DNA of 64,000 nt. It comes from JADLGL01 sp963823045. GTDB lineage: Bacteria; Pseudomonadota; Alphaproteobacteria; Rhizobiales; Kaistiaceae. Each line of letters opens with the position of its first letter. Positions within the stretch are counted from its first letter, which is position 1. The position numbers and the translations under genes are program-made. The notes below the pieces were generated by a model that was given only the letters and a program-made list of their open reading frames with translations, did not search any database and was not told the DNA's origin. The DNA lies in contig CAWGKA010000012.1 in NCBI GenBank assembly GCA_963823045.1, forward strand, positions 62,001-126,000, in the 5' to 3' direction. Of the stretch, positions 52,372-63,287 are shown piece by piece.

Positions 52372-53111
52372 TTGAGGTCGTAGGCAGCGACGCCGAGGAC
52401 TTGCCCTGGCAGGCCGCCGGCATTCTGCTGCAGGATGACGGCGACGCCGTCGGCGCCGGCCTCCGACATCTCCATCAGCGGCAGTTCAATCGCCATCGAA
52501 TGCCCGCGCCACATGGCGAGCCCGTGCATGTCGAGCACGATGTGATGGTAGGTTACCGTGCGGCCGGCATTCTCACCGCGGGCAATGTCGACAGTGGCGA
52601 CATCCTTGAACATCACCAGCCACAGCGCGCCCCAAGCGGGAGCGCCATCGACCGCCTCGCCGATATCGACGCGAAGCCCGCCGCTGACCGGAGTGATCGT
52701 CATGTCGACGGAAGGCAGGCTGCGCGCCTCAGTGATGGCGTTTTCGATGGCGGCGCGATCGCTGCCGATGACATGCCACTTGCCGTCGATGATCATCTGC
52801 GGCGTGTAGACCTGCCCGTCGCCGCGCGCCTGGGCATAGGCGTATTGCCGCTCGGTGTGCTGATGGCGGGCGAAGGTGTCCTCCCAGCCGAGGTAGTTCC
52901 AGTAGTCCACCGCGAGCGACAGGGCGATGATGCCATTGCGGTCGACCAGCTCACCCATCAGCGAATCGGCGGGCGGGCAGCTTGAACAGCCCTGGCTTGT
53001 GAAGAGCTCAAGCAGAACCGGGCCGGCGGACGCAGAGTTCGCCGACAGCGAAATACCCATGCTGGAGATGACCGCGATCGCTCCAGCGCGAAGCGCTCTT
53101 TTCAAGGTCAT
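52368..53111 (-). CDS. DUF1223 secreted thioredoxin-like protein
   Basis: A 247-residue DUF1223 protein. Signal peptide AGAIAVISSMGISLSANSASA, then VLLELFTSQGCSSCPPADSLM with a CxxC (C-S-S-C) typical of thioredoxin-like folds, ALAVDYWNYLGWEDTFA and YTPQMIIDGKWHVIGSD. Sits beside acnA in the same direction, an arrangement conserved in Rhizobiales, 131 bases after the acnA stop. Activity unproven. I use the ATG at 53109-53111 (MTLKRAL) rather than the GTG upstream. Confidence 0.88.
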   Translation of the reverse strand: MTLKRALRAGAIAVISSMGISLSANSASAGPVLLELFTSQGCSSCPPADSLMGELVDRNGIIALSLAVDYWNYLGWEDTFARHQHTERQYAYAQARGDGQVYTPQMIIDGKWHVIGSDRAAIENAITEARSLPSVDMTITPVSGGLRVDIGEAVDGAPAWGALWLVMFKDVATVDIARGENAGRTVTYHHIVLDMHGLAMWRGHSMAIELPLMEMSEAGADGVAVILQQNAGGLPGQVLGVAAYDLN

Positions 53112-53242
53112 TACGGCAGCCCGATTGCACACGGAGGGCCCGCATATGGCATTGAACCCACCCTCATGTCGGCAACGCTATGGCTGCCCCCCCAGGCGCG
53201 CCAGTCACTTTCGGTTGACAGCAACCCCTTGTGATCCCCCGT

Positions 53243-56032
<2,790 letters not shown>

Positions 56033-56258
56033 GGACGATCCTTGGCAAAGAAGACGGCGGCCTGCCCGGATGTCGGCAGAGCAGGTCTGGACTTGGAGAG
56101 GCCCGGGACAGGCTGTCGATCGAGATGCAAATCTCGAGCCCCAAGAGGTTGTCGGGCTTATAGGAAACTATGCTATCGAGAGCCAGACGAACAGGAATGC
56201 CAGTGCCGCATCGCTCCCACCCGCTTCCCCTAGCAAAGTCCCGGCCAAGGCCTCGCCT

Positions 56259-56861
56259 ATGCGGTTGAGCGGGACGGGGCTTGCCTCCGAACGCGGTGGG
56301 CGGCCGGTATTCGACAATCTGTCCTTCGCCATCGGCGACGGTGATCTCCTCACCGTGACCGGCCCCAACGGCGCCGGCAAATCGACGCTGCTGCGCATCA
56401 TCGCCGGCTTCCTGCCGCAGACCGAAGGCGAGATCGTCCTCGACCCCGATCCGGACGGCCCGCGCGGTATCGCGATGCATTATCTCGGTCATCGCGACGG
56501 TCTGAAATCGGCGATGACGGTCCGCGAGAATATCGTCTTCTGGCGGAAGACGGCCGGGGAAACCGGCTTGTCGCCGATGGAGGCGCTGGAGCGGGTCCGC
56601 CTGCCGCATCTTATCGACCTGCCCGCCGGCTATCTTTCGGCTGGGCAGAAGCGCCGCGTGGCGATCTCCCGTCTTCTTGCCGTGCAACGGCCGATTTGGC
56701 TGCTCGACGAGCCGACCGCGGCGCTTGATGCCCAATCGGAAGGCGAACTCGGCGGCATCATCGGCGAGCACATCGAAGGCGGCGGCATGGTGATCGCGGC
56801 AACGCACCTCAAGCTGCCCATCGCGGCGACGCAGAACATCGTGCTGGGAGCAGGCGGTTGA
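56259..56861 (+). CDS. ccmA: Heme exporter ATP-binding protein CcmA
   Basis: ATPase of the CcmAB(CD) machinery releasing holo-CcmE for cytochrome c maturation. Walker A GPNGAGKSTLLRIIAGF, signature LSAGQKRRVAISRLL, Walker B RPIWLLDEPTAALD, HLKLPI at the H-loop position. About 200 residues. I use ATG 56259 (MRLSGTGLASERGG), the conserved start, though the frame is open further upstream. Its stop overlaps the TTG start of ccmB. Confidence 0.93.
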   Translation: MRLSGTGLASERGGRPVFDNLSFAIGDGDLLTVTGPNGAGKSTLLRIIAGFLPQTEGEIVLDPDPDGPRGIAMHYLGHRDGLKSAMTVRENIVFWRKTAGETGLSPMEALERVRLPHLIDLPAGYLSAGQKRRVAISRLLAVQRPIWLLDEPTAALDAQSEGELGGIIGEHIEGGGMVIAATHLKLPIAATQNIVLGAGG

Positions 56862-57526
56862 AGGCCTTCCTTGCCGTCACCTGGCAGACCGTCATCCTTT
56901 CCTATCGCGTCGGCGGCGGCGCTCTGGTCGGCGTCCTGTTCTTTCTGTCGGTGCTCGTAGTCGTGCCCTTCGGCGTCGGGCCGGACCTCAACCTCCTTGC
57001 CCGCATCGGGCCGGCGCTGTTGTGGATCGGCGCACTGCTGGCGACGCTGCTTGGCCTAGATCGCCTCTTCCAGGAAGACCGCGACGACGGCAGTCTCGAC
57101 CAGCTCATCTTGTGCGGCCTGCCGCTTGAAGCGACCGTCCTCGCCAAGGCGCTCGGCCATTGGGTCGCCACCGGCCTGCCCCTTGTCGTGGCGACGCCCG
57201 TCTTCTCGCTGCTCGTTAATCTGCAGGCCGATGCGATCGGTACGGTGACGCTGACGCTCCTCGTCGGCACGCCGGCGCTGACGCTGATCGGTGCGATCGG
57301 GTCGGCCATGATGGTGGCGCTCCGCCGCGGCGGCATGATGATCGCTGTGCTGATCCTGCCTTTCACCATCCCGACGCTGATCTTCGGCGTTGCCGCCGAC
57401 AATGCCGTGATCGTCGGGCCGAATTCGTTCAGCCAGCCCTTCCTGTTCCTGATTGCGTTGACGCTGATCGCCCTCGTCATCGGTCCGGTCGCGGGCGCGG
57501 CGGCAATTCGCGCCGCCCAGGACTGA
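56858..57526 (+). CDS. ccmB: Heme exporter membrane protein CcmB
   Basis: Six-helix membrane subunit of the CcmAB complex, 222 residues. FLAVTWQTVILSYRVGG, FFLSVLVVVPFGVGPDLNLL, GPALLWIGALLATLLGLDRLF, DDGSLDQLILCGLPLE and VALRRGGMMIAVLILPFTIPTLIFGV are all typical. Starts with TTG at 56858, overlapping ccmA by four bases, so coupled. Confidence 0.93.
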   Translation: MKAFLAVTWQTVILSYRVGGGALVGVLFFLSVLVVVPFGVGPDLNLLARIGPALLWIGALLATLLGLDRLFQEDRDDGSLDQLILCGLPLEATVLAKALGHWVATGLPLVVATPVFSLLVNLQADAIGTVTLTLLVGTPALTLIGAIGSAMMVALRRGGMMIAVLILPFTIPTLIFGVAADNAVIVGPNSFSQPFLFLIALTLIALVIGPVAGAAAIRAAQD

Positions 57527-57626
57527 CTTGAAGTTGAAAGCGCGGTAAAAGCAGACTAATTGACCGCGTTCTCAACAGGGCGCACACTATCACATTCGCC
57601 CTTTGTCGCCCGAAAGAAGGCCCAAC

Positions 57627-58350
57627 ATGGCCCTGATCCAACTCGCTAATCCGACGCGCTTTCTCAACATCAGCGGCAAGGTCCTGCCCTGGGTCTGGGG
57701 CGTCTCGCTCATCCTGGTCGTCGCCGGCCTTTATTATGCCTTTCCGGGGTCGCCGGCCGCCGACAATGTCGGCGAGACCGTGCGTCTCATGTATGTGCAT
57801 GTGCCGGCCGACTGGCTCGCCATGCTGACCTACGGCCTGATGGCGCTCGCGGCACTCGGTACGCTGGTCTGGCGCCATCCGCTGGCAGACGTCACCGCCA
57901 AGGCCGCCGCCCCGATCGGCGCCGCCTTCACTTTCCTCGGCCTCTTCACCGGCATGGTTTGGGGCAAGCCGGCCTGGGGCACCTATTGGGTCTGGGACGC
58001 GCGCCTGACGTCGTTCCTCATCCTCTTCATTGTCTATCTCGGCCTGATCGCCGTGTGGCGCACGAGCGACGATCAGGGCCGCGCCGGCCGCGTCGTCGCC
58101 GTTCTTGACTCTCGTCGGCCTCGTGTTGCTGCCGGTCATCCACTACTCAGTGTCGTGGTGGAACACGCTGCATCAGCCGGCCGGTCTCCTCGAGGGCGAC
58201 ACGGACTCGGCCTTCCTGCCGCCGCTCTTCCTCATGCTCGGCGGCTATTCCTTCCTTTTCATCAGCCTGCTGCTGACGCGGATGCGCGCCGAGATCTTCG
58301 GCCGTCGCCTGCGGACAATGCAGCTCAGCGCTGCCAACGCGGAGGCGTGA
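57627..58350 (+). CDS. ccmC: Heme transport protein CcmC (one frame change)
   Basis: Membrane protein presenting heme to CcmE. Helices from VWGVSLILVVAGLYYAF; heme-handling tryptophan region GKPAWGTYWVWDARLTS (the WGxxWxWD motif), and periplasmic histidines YVHVPADW and VIHYSVSWWNTLHQ. Near 58105 one extra base splits the gene: VVAVL joins TLVGLVLLPVIHYSVSWW. The C-terminal RMRAEIFGRRLRTMQLS completes it. ATG at 57627. Followed by ccmD with 3 bases between. Confidence 0.93.
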
Positions 58351-58353
58351 TCC

Positions 58354-58554
58354 ATGGAGCTCGGTCAGAACGCCGGCTACATCATCGCCGGATATCTCGT
58401 TTCCTTCGCCGTCATCGCCGGCCTCGTCGTCTTCTCGATGGCGGCTAGCCGCCGCACGCAGGCTCGGATCGAAGAGCTTGAGGCCCGTGGCGTGCGCCGC
58501 CGCTCCGACAAGAAGGCCGCCGCGACCGTCGCCGACCAGGGGAGCAAGGTTTGA
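58354..58554 (+). CDS. ccmD: Heme exporter protein CcmD
   Basis: A 66-residue single-helix protein (YIIAGYLVSFAVIAGLVVFSMAA) with a basic cytosolic tail RRTQARIEELEARG, the usual ccmD layout. It stabilises the CcmC-CcmE-CcmAB complex. Its stop overlaps the ccmG start (58551-58554). Confidence 0.9.
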   Translation: MELGQNAGYIIAGYLVSFAVIAGLVVFSMAASRRTQARIEELEARGVRRRSDKKAAATVADQGSKV

Positions 58555-59186
58555 CGGAAGCCAAATCCGGCCTCGAGCCTGAGGCCGGGAAGGGGGAGAG
58601 GCCCAGTGCCGGACGGCGCTGGCTGGTCTTTGCGCCGCTCGGCATCTTCGTCATTCTCGTCGTCGCCTTCGGCGTTCTCATCTACACCGGCCGAAACACT
58701 GAGGACCTGCCCTCGGCGCTTATCAATCAGCCGGCGCCGGAGTTCGACCTGCCGCCGCTCGAGGGGCTCGCGTTTGCCGATGGCACGCCGGTTCCCGGCT
58801 TCAGCAGTCAAACGCTGATGGGCCAGGTGACGGTGGTGAATGTCTGGGCGTCCTGGTGCGTGCCGTGCCGGCAGGAGCATCCCTTTGTCGAGGAACTGGC
58901 GGCTGACCCGCGTTTCCCGGTCTATGGCATCGATCACACGGACACGACCAACGGAGCCCTGCAATTCCTTGCCGAACAGGGCAATCCTTATGACGCCGTT
59001 GGCGTCGATCCGCGCCAGCGCGTTTCGATCGACTGGGGCGTCTATGGCGTCCCCGAAACCTTCATCGTCGACCGCAACGGCATCATCCGCCACAAGGTGG
59101 TTGGACCGATCAACGAGGACAGGCTGCAGAACGAAGTCATGCCCGTGATCGAGCAATTGCTGGCCGAAGGGACCAGCGGCAACTAG
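58551..59186 (+). CDS. ccmG: Thiol:disulfide interchange protein CcmG/DsbE
   Basis: Membrane-anchored periplasmic thioredoxin reducing apocytochrome c cysteines. Anchor LVFAPLGIFVILVVAFGVLIY near residues 25-45, NQPAPEFDLPPLEG (the usual CcmG domain start), active site WASWCVPCRQEHP with cysteines 103 and 106, and the cis-proline loop YGVPETFIVDRNG. Starts with TTG at 58551, overlapping ccmD. Together with ccmABCD forms the system I maturation operon; ccmE/F/H are not in the window. Confidence 0.94.
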   Translation: MTEAKSGLEPEAGKGERPSAGRRWLVFAPLGIFVILVVAFGVLIYTGRNTEDLPSALINQPAPEFDLPPLEGLAFADGTPVPGFSSQTLMGQVTVVNVWASWCVPCRQEHPFVEELAADPRFPVYGIDHTDTTNGALQFLAEQGNPYDAVGVDPRQRVSIDWGVYGVPETFIVDRNGIIRHKVVGPINEDRLQNEVMPVIEQLLAEGTSGN

Positions 59187-59323
59187 TCCGGCTTGACATC
59201 GAGGGGTCGCATCAAGATATTGCGCGCCAATTCGGGCGACGCTTGATGGCGGCCCGATTTTTCGTTTCCACGACTGAGAAGCCCGCCCTTCGAGGCGACG
59301 CTGAACACAACGAGTGAAAAAAG

Positions 59324-59980
59324 ATGTTCGCAGTCATCAAAGCCGGCGGCCGGCAATACCGCGTCGCCGCCAATGACGTCATCGAGATCGACCGGATCAC
59401 CGGCGATGTCGGCGATTCCATCGCTTTCGATCAGGTCCTGATGCTGGGCGGCCCCGACGGGGCCAAGCTTGGCGATCCGGTTGTGGCCGGTGCTTCGGTT
59501 GCGGCGGAAGTCGTCGAGCATCGCCGCGGTGGCAAGATCCTGGTCTTCAAGAAGCGCCGCCGTAAGAACTCGCAGCGCACCCACGGCCATCGCCAGCATC
59601 TGACGCTGGTGCGGATCACCGACATCCTGACCGACGGCAAGGCAGCGCCGAAGAAGGCGGCAGCCAAGCCGAAGGCAAAGGCCGAAGAGCCCGCGCCGGC
59701 CGCTCAGGCGGAAGCGCCGGCCGCCAAGGCCGCTGCGCCGCTGGAGGCGATCTTCACGCCGCCGGCAGGCGAGCCGGATGATCTGAAGAAGATCAGCGGC
59801 GTCGGCAAGGTGCTGGAAGGCAAGCTGAATTCGCTCGGCATCACGCGCTTCGACCAGATTGCTGCGTTCACTGCCGAGGACATCGCCAAGGTCGATGAGC
59901 TCTTGAACTTCAAGGGCCGCATCGAGCGCGAAGATTGGATCGCCCAGGCGACTGAGCTCGCCAAGGGCGACAAGGCCTAG
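59324..59980 (+). CDS. rplU: 50S ribosomal protein L21 with C-terminal helix-hairpin-helix extension
   Basis: The first ~103 residues are L21 (MFAVIKAGGRQYRVAANDVI, GGKILVFKKRRRKNSQRTHGHRQ, LTLVRITDI). An alanine/lysine/proline linker follows, then a second domain of about 75 residues, GEPDDLKKISGVGKVLEGKL, LGITRFDQIAAFTAEDIAKV, a helix-hairpin-helix fold resembling those at the end of NADH dehydrogenase-associated or polymerase-like proteins. This extension is typical of Rhizobiales L21 (218 aa against ~103 in E. coli). The role of the extra domain is unknown. Divergent gene neighbours absent. Confidence 0.95.
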   Translation: MFAVIKAGGRQYRVAANDVIEIDRITGDVGDSIAFDQVLMLGGPDGAKLGDPVVAGASVAAEVVEHRRGGKILVFKKRRRKNSQRTHGHRQHLTLVRITDILTDGKAAPKKAAAKPKAKAEEPAPAAQAEAPAAKAAAPLEAIFTPPAGEPDDLKKISGVGKVLEGKLNSLGITRFDQIAAFTAEDIAKVDELLNFKGRIEREDWIAQATELAKGDKA

Positions 59981-59991
59981 GAGAACCAACC

Positions 59992-60258
59992 ATGGCACAT
60001 AAGAAAGCGGGCGGTTCGTCTCGGAACGGTCGCGACTCCGCGGGCCAGCGCCTCGGCGTCAAGAAGTTCGGCGGCCAGCAGGCCATTGCCGGCAACATCA
60101 TCATCCGCCAGCGCGGGACGAAATGGCACCCGGGCAGCGGTGTCGGCCTCGGTCATGACCACACCATCTTCGCCACCGTCAACGGCGTCGTTGAATTCAA
60201 GACCAAAGCTGGCGGCCGCACCTATGTGTCGGTGATCCCGGCCGAAGCCGCGGAATAA
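59992..60258 (+). CDS. rpmA: 50S ribosomal protein L27
   Basis: Contacts the peptidyl transferase centre. MAHKKAGGSSRNGRDSAGQRLG then VKKFGGQQAIAGNIIIRQRGT and GVGLGHDHTIFATV, 88 residues; the N-terminus starts directly with AHKK as in Gram-negative bacteria. 11 bases after rplU in the same operon. Confidence 0.97.
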   Translation: MAHKKAGGSSRNGRDSAGQRLGVKKFGGQQAIAGNIIIRQRGTKWHPGSGVGLGHDHTIFATVNGVVEFKTKAGGRTYVSVIPAEAAE

Positions 60259-60265
60259 CGTACCT

Positions 60266-60341
60266 CCGTTCGTCCCCGCGAAGGCGGGGACCCAGGCGGT
60301 CCCTTCGCAATTTGGATTCCCGCCTTCGCGGGAACGAACGG
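60266..60341. repeat. REP-like long palindromic element
   Basis: CCGTTCGTCCCCGCGAAGGCGGG (60266-60288) is the near-perfect reverse complement of CCCGCCTTCGCGGGAACGAACGG (60319-60341); about 22 of 23 positions pair, with a 30-base loop. It lies 7 bases after the rpmA stop. Palindromes of this 'CCCGCGAAGGCGGG' type are dispersed in alphaproteobacterial genomes and often end operons. One copy in this window. Confidence 0.8.
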
Positions 60342-60372
60342 TTATGATGGGCCGACGGCAGAGTCTGGCGCC

Positions 60373-61413
60373 ATGAAGTTTCTCGATCAGGCCAAGGTCT
60401 ATATCCGCTCCGGCGATGGCGGCGCGGGTGCGGTCTCGTTTCGCCGCGAGAAATTCCTCGAATTCGGCGGTCCCGACGGCGGCAATGGCGGCCGTGGCGG
60501 CGATGTCGTCGTCGAGGCGGTCGATGGCCTCAACACCCTCATCGACTACCGCTATCAGCAGCATTTCAAGGCGAAGACCGGCGGCCACGGCATGGGCCGC
60601 AATCGCACCGGAGCGGGCGGCGCCGATGTCGTCCTCAAGGTGCCGGTCGGGACGCAGATATTCGAGGAAGACAACGAGACACTGATCGCCGATCTCACAG
60701 AAATCGGCCAGAAGGTCGTCCTTGCCCGCGGCGGCAATGGCGGCTTCGGCAACCTTCATTTCACGACCTCGACCAACCGCGCGCCGCGCCGCGCCAATCC
60801 CGGCCTCGAAGGCCAGGAGCGCTGGATCTGGCTGCGCCTGAAGCTGATTGCCGACGTCGGCCTGGTCGGCCTGCCTAATGCCGGCAAGTCGACCTTCCTT
60901 GCCGCCGTGACGGCGGCGAAGCCGAAGATTGCCGACTATCCCTTCACGACGTTGCATCCCGGCCTTGGCGTTGCCTCGGTCGACGGGCGCGAGTTCGTCA
61001 TTGCCGACATTCCCGGCCTGATCGAGGGCGCGCATGAGGGCGCCGGCATCGGCGACCGCTTTCTCGGCCATATCGAGCGCTGCCGTGTGATTCTGCATCT
61101 CGTGGACGGCACCGGCGAGGATGTTGCCGCCGCCTATCGCACCGTGCGCAGCGAGCTTGAGGAATATGGTCACGGGCTCGCCGAGAAGGACGAGATCGTT
61201 GCCCTCTCCAAAGCCGATGCGATCGATCCGGATGAGCTTCCGGGCAAGGTCGCGGCCTTGAAGAAGGCGGCGAAGCGGAAGCCGATGGCCCTCTCGGCCG
61301 TCGCCGGCGCCGGCGTTCCGGAGGTGTTGCGGGCCATTGCCAAGGCCGTTGCCTCCGACAAGAAGGCCGAAGCCGAGCGCGAGGCGGTGCCCGCTGCGTC
61401 ATGGCGGCCGTGA
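60373..61413 (+). CDS. obgE: GTPase ObgE/CgtA
   Basis: Essential GTPase in 50S assembly and stress control. N-terminal glycine-rich Obg fold (MKFLDQAKVYIRSGDGGAGAVSFRREK, GGPDGGNGGRGGDVVVEAVDG), then the G domain: GLPNAGKSTFL (G1), DYPFTTLHPGLG, ADIPGLIEGAHEGAGIG (G3 plus switch). The C-terminal tail ends DKKAEAEREAVPAAS without the OCT domain. 346 residues. ATG at 60373 after the palindromic element. Confidence 0.96.
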   Translation: MKFLDQAKVYIRSGDGGAGAVSFRREKFLEFGGPDGGNGGRGGDVVVEAVDGLNTLIDYRYQQHFKAKTGGHGMGRNRTGAGGADVVLKVPVGTQIFEEDNETLIADLTEIGQKVVLARGGNGGFGNLHFTTSTNRAPRRANPGLEGQERWIWLRLKLIADVGLVGLPNAGKSTFLAAVTAAKPKIADYPFTTLHPGLGVASVDGREFVIADIPGLIEGAHEGAGIGDRFLGHIERCRVILHLVDGTGEDVAAAYRTVRSELEEYGHGLAEKDEIVALSKADAIDPDELPGKVAALKKAAKRKPMALSAVAGAGVPEVLRAIAKAVASDKKAEAEREAVPAASWRP

Positions 61414-61447
61414 CGCCTCGCTTGTGAGCCTGCCGCGGTCAGGGTAA

Positions 61448-62602
61448 GTGCTGCCCGCATCTCAACCCACCGGTGCCACCGTGAGCCGCAAGCCGGAAGA
61501 TTTCCGCCGCATCGTCGTCAAGATCGGATCGTCGCTTCTCGTCGATCGCGCGACCGGTCAGCTCAAGGCTGACTGGCTGGCGGCGCTCGCCGAAGATATC
61601 GCGGCGCTCGCCGCCGACGGCCGCGACGTCCTCGTCGTCTCGTCGGGCGCCATCGCCCTTGGCCGCGGCGTACTCGGCCTCGGCTCCGGCAAGCTCAAGC
61701 TCGAGGAGGGGCAGGCGGCCGCTGCCGTGGGGCAGATTGCACTCGCCAGGGCGTGGTCGCAGGTTCTTGGCGATCGCGGCATCGTCGCCGGCCAGATTCT
61801 GCTGACGATCGGCGACACCGAGCAGCGCCGCAACTACCTCAACGCGCGCTCGACGGTGACGACGCTGCTGAAGCTTCGCGCCATTCCGGTGATCAACGAG
61901 AACGACACGGTGGCGACGAGCGAGATCCGCTTCGGCGACAATGACCGCCTCGCCGCCCGCGTGGCGACCATGATGAGCGCCGATTTGCTGGTGCTGCTGT
62001 CGGACGTCGACGGGCTCTATTCCGCCCCGCCGGTTGCAAACCCCGACGCCCGCTTCATCGAGCTGGTCGAGCGGGTGACGCCGGAAATCGAGGCGATGGC
62101 GGGCGTTGCCGAGACCGAACTATCCCGTGGCGGTATGAAGACCAAGGTCGAGGCCGCGCGGATCGCGACCACCGCCGGCACCACGATGGTGATTGCCGAC
62201 GGTCATCGGCTGCATCCCCTCGCGGCTATTACCGGTGGGAGCCGCTGCACCTGGTTCCTGGCCGAGATGAAGCCTGGGGCTGCGCGCAAGAAATGGATTT
62301 CGGGGCATCTCAAAACTTACGGCGCCGTGATTATCGACGCTGGCGCCGCGCGCGCCCTGCGCAGCGGCAAGAGCCTGTTGCCGGCCGGGGTGACCGGCAT
62401 CGAGGGAACGTTCCAGCGCGGCGATGCTATCCGCATCGTAGGCCCCGAGGGTGAGGAGATCGGGCGTGGGCTGATTGCCTTCGACGCCGCCGACGCCGAT
62501 CGGATTCGTGGCCGCAACAGTGCGGAAATCGAGACGATACTGGGCTATGCGGGGCGACCGGAAATGGTGCACCGCGACGACATGGTCCTCGGTGGTCTCT
62601 AG
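61448..62602 (+). CDS. proB: Glutamate 5-kinase with PUA domain
   Basis: First step of proline synthesis; ATP-dependent phosphorylation of glutamate. Amino-acid-kinase domain RIVVKIGSSLLVD, DVLVVSSGAIALGRGVL, VINENDTVATSEIRFGDNDRL; PUA domain from about residue 270 (SGHLKTYGAVIIDAGAARAL, LLPAGVTGIEGTFQRGDAI). GTG at 61448 is the start of the open frame; GTG at 61481 (VSRKPEDFRR) is an equally good start. Stop TAG shares CTAG with the convergent cupin gene. Confidence 0.96.
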   Translation: MLPASQPTGATVSRKPEDFRRIVVKIGSSLLVDRATGQLKADWLAALAEDIAALAADGRDVLVVSSGAIALGRGVLGLGSGKLKLEEGQAAAAVGQIALARAWSQVLGDRGIVAGQILLTIGDTEQRRNYLNARSTVTTLLKLRAIPVINENDTVATSEIRFGDNDRLAARVATMMSADLLVLLSDVDGLYSAPPVANPDARFIELVERVTPEIEAMAGVAETELSRGGMKTKVEAARIATTAGTTMVIADGHRLHPLAAITGGSRCTWFLAEMKPGAARKKWISGHLKTYGAVIIDAGAARALRSGKSLLPAGVTGIEGTFQRGDAIRIVGPEGEEIGRGLIAFDAADADRIRGRNSAEIETILGYAGRPEMVHRDDMVLGGL

Positions 62603-63067
62603 CTTGGCGGAAGGGGCCGGTCCGTCGACGGGGGTCGCATTGGCCAGGCCGTCTGCGCCTAGATAGACGGCGAGGATCTTGACCGGCGCGTCGCCATGAT
62701 TGGTGGCGTTGTGCGGCCACTGGAAGGCCTCCATGAAGGAGTCTCCGGCGACCATGTGCCGGACGCCCTCAGTCCCGTAGTCAACGTCCACCTCGCCTTC
62801 GAGGATGTAGACGAAGAGCGGCACGTCGTGGATGTGCCAGCCGGTGTCCCCGCCGGGCGGGATGGTAACGATCGCCGCCGTCACCTCAGGGGTGCCGGCA
62901 GGATAGGCGATGGTCTGGCCGATGATGGTCTGATTGCCGGAAAAAAGCGGCGTGAGAAGGTTCTGATATTGGCTGGGCTGTGGGGCGTTGGACTGCGCCA
63001 GGGCGGGCGTGCCGACCAGGGCGATTGCCAAGAACGCCGCAGCGCCGGCCATACGCAACTCAACCAT
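62599..63067 (-). CDS. Exported single-cupin protein (probable frame change)
   Basis: A cupin_2 protein of about 155 residues. Signal peptide AGAAAFLAIALVGTPALA; cupin motif 1 GGDTGWHIHDVPLFVYILEGEVDVDYGTE with two histidines and glutamate as metal ligands, motif 2 GDSFMEAFQWPHNATNHGDAP with H-N-A-T-N-H. Uncorrected, the frame runs through to 62120 antisense to proB. One extra base near 62610 would give a stop TAG complementary to 62599-62601, sharing CTAG with the proB stop. Binding partner unknown. I use ATG 63067 (MVELRMAGAA). Confidence 0.7.
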
Positions 63068-63252
63068 TACGGGAACTCCAGACAAAAACGCGCTACGAAG
63101 AGTCCCGGACTAGAGTGGCCGATCAGGGTAAACAGAGCCTTGACGCCGCGACGAAAAACTTGCCCCCGCCGTCTCGACGGCGCGATGGTGGCACCCCTTC
63201 GGGGGCGGCGCCGTTGTTGATTGGCGGTCGGGAGCGTGCCAAACAGCTTGCC

Positions 63253-63280
63253 TCCCGGAACGTTTCGTTCGGGAAGGGAT
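63253..63280 (+). promoter_or_regulatory. Hairpin overlapping the proA ribosome site
   Basis: GAACG (63258-63262) pairs with CGTTC (63266-63270), extended by CCC/GGG across a one-base bulge; its 3' arm runs into GGGAAGGGA (63271-63279), the ribosome-binding site of proA. Could modulate translation. No other element recognised in 63068-63287 beyond several short GC palindromes. Confidence 0.3.
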
Positions 63281-63287
63281 TTTGACC

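Noticed and set aside
62120..62598. Cupin protein read through to 62120
   Set aside because: This part is antisense to proB, has no cupin similarity, and a one-base correction gives a stop at the shared CTAG.
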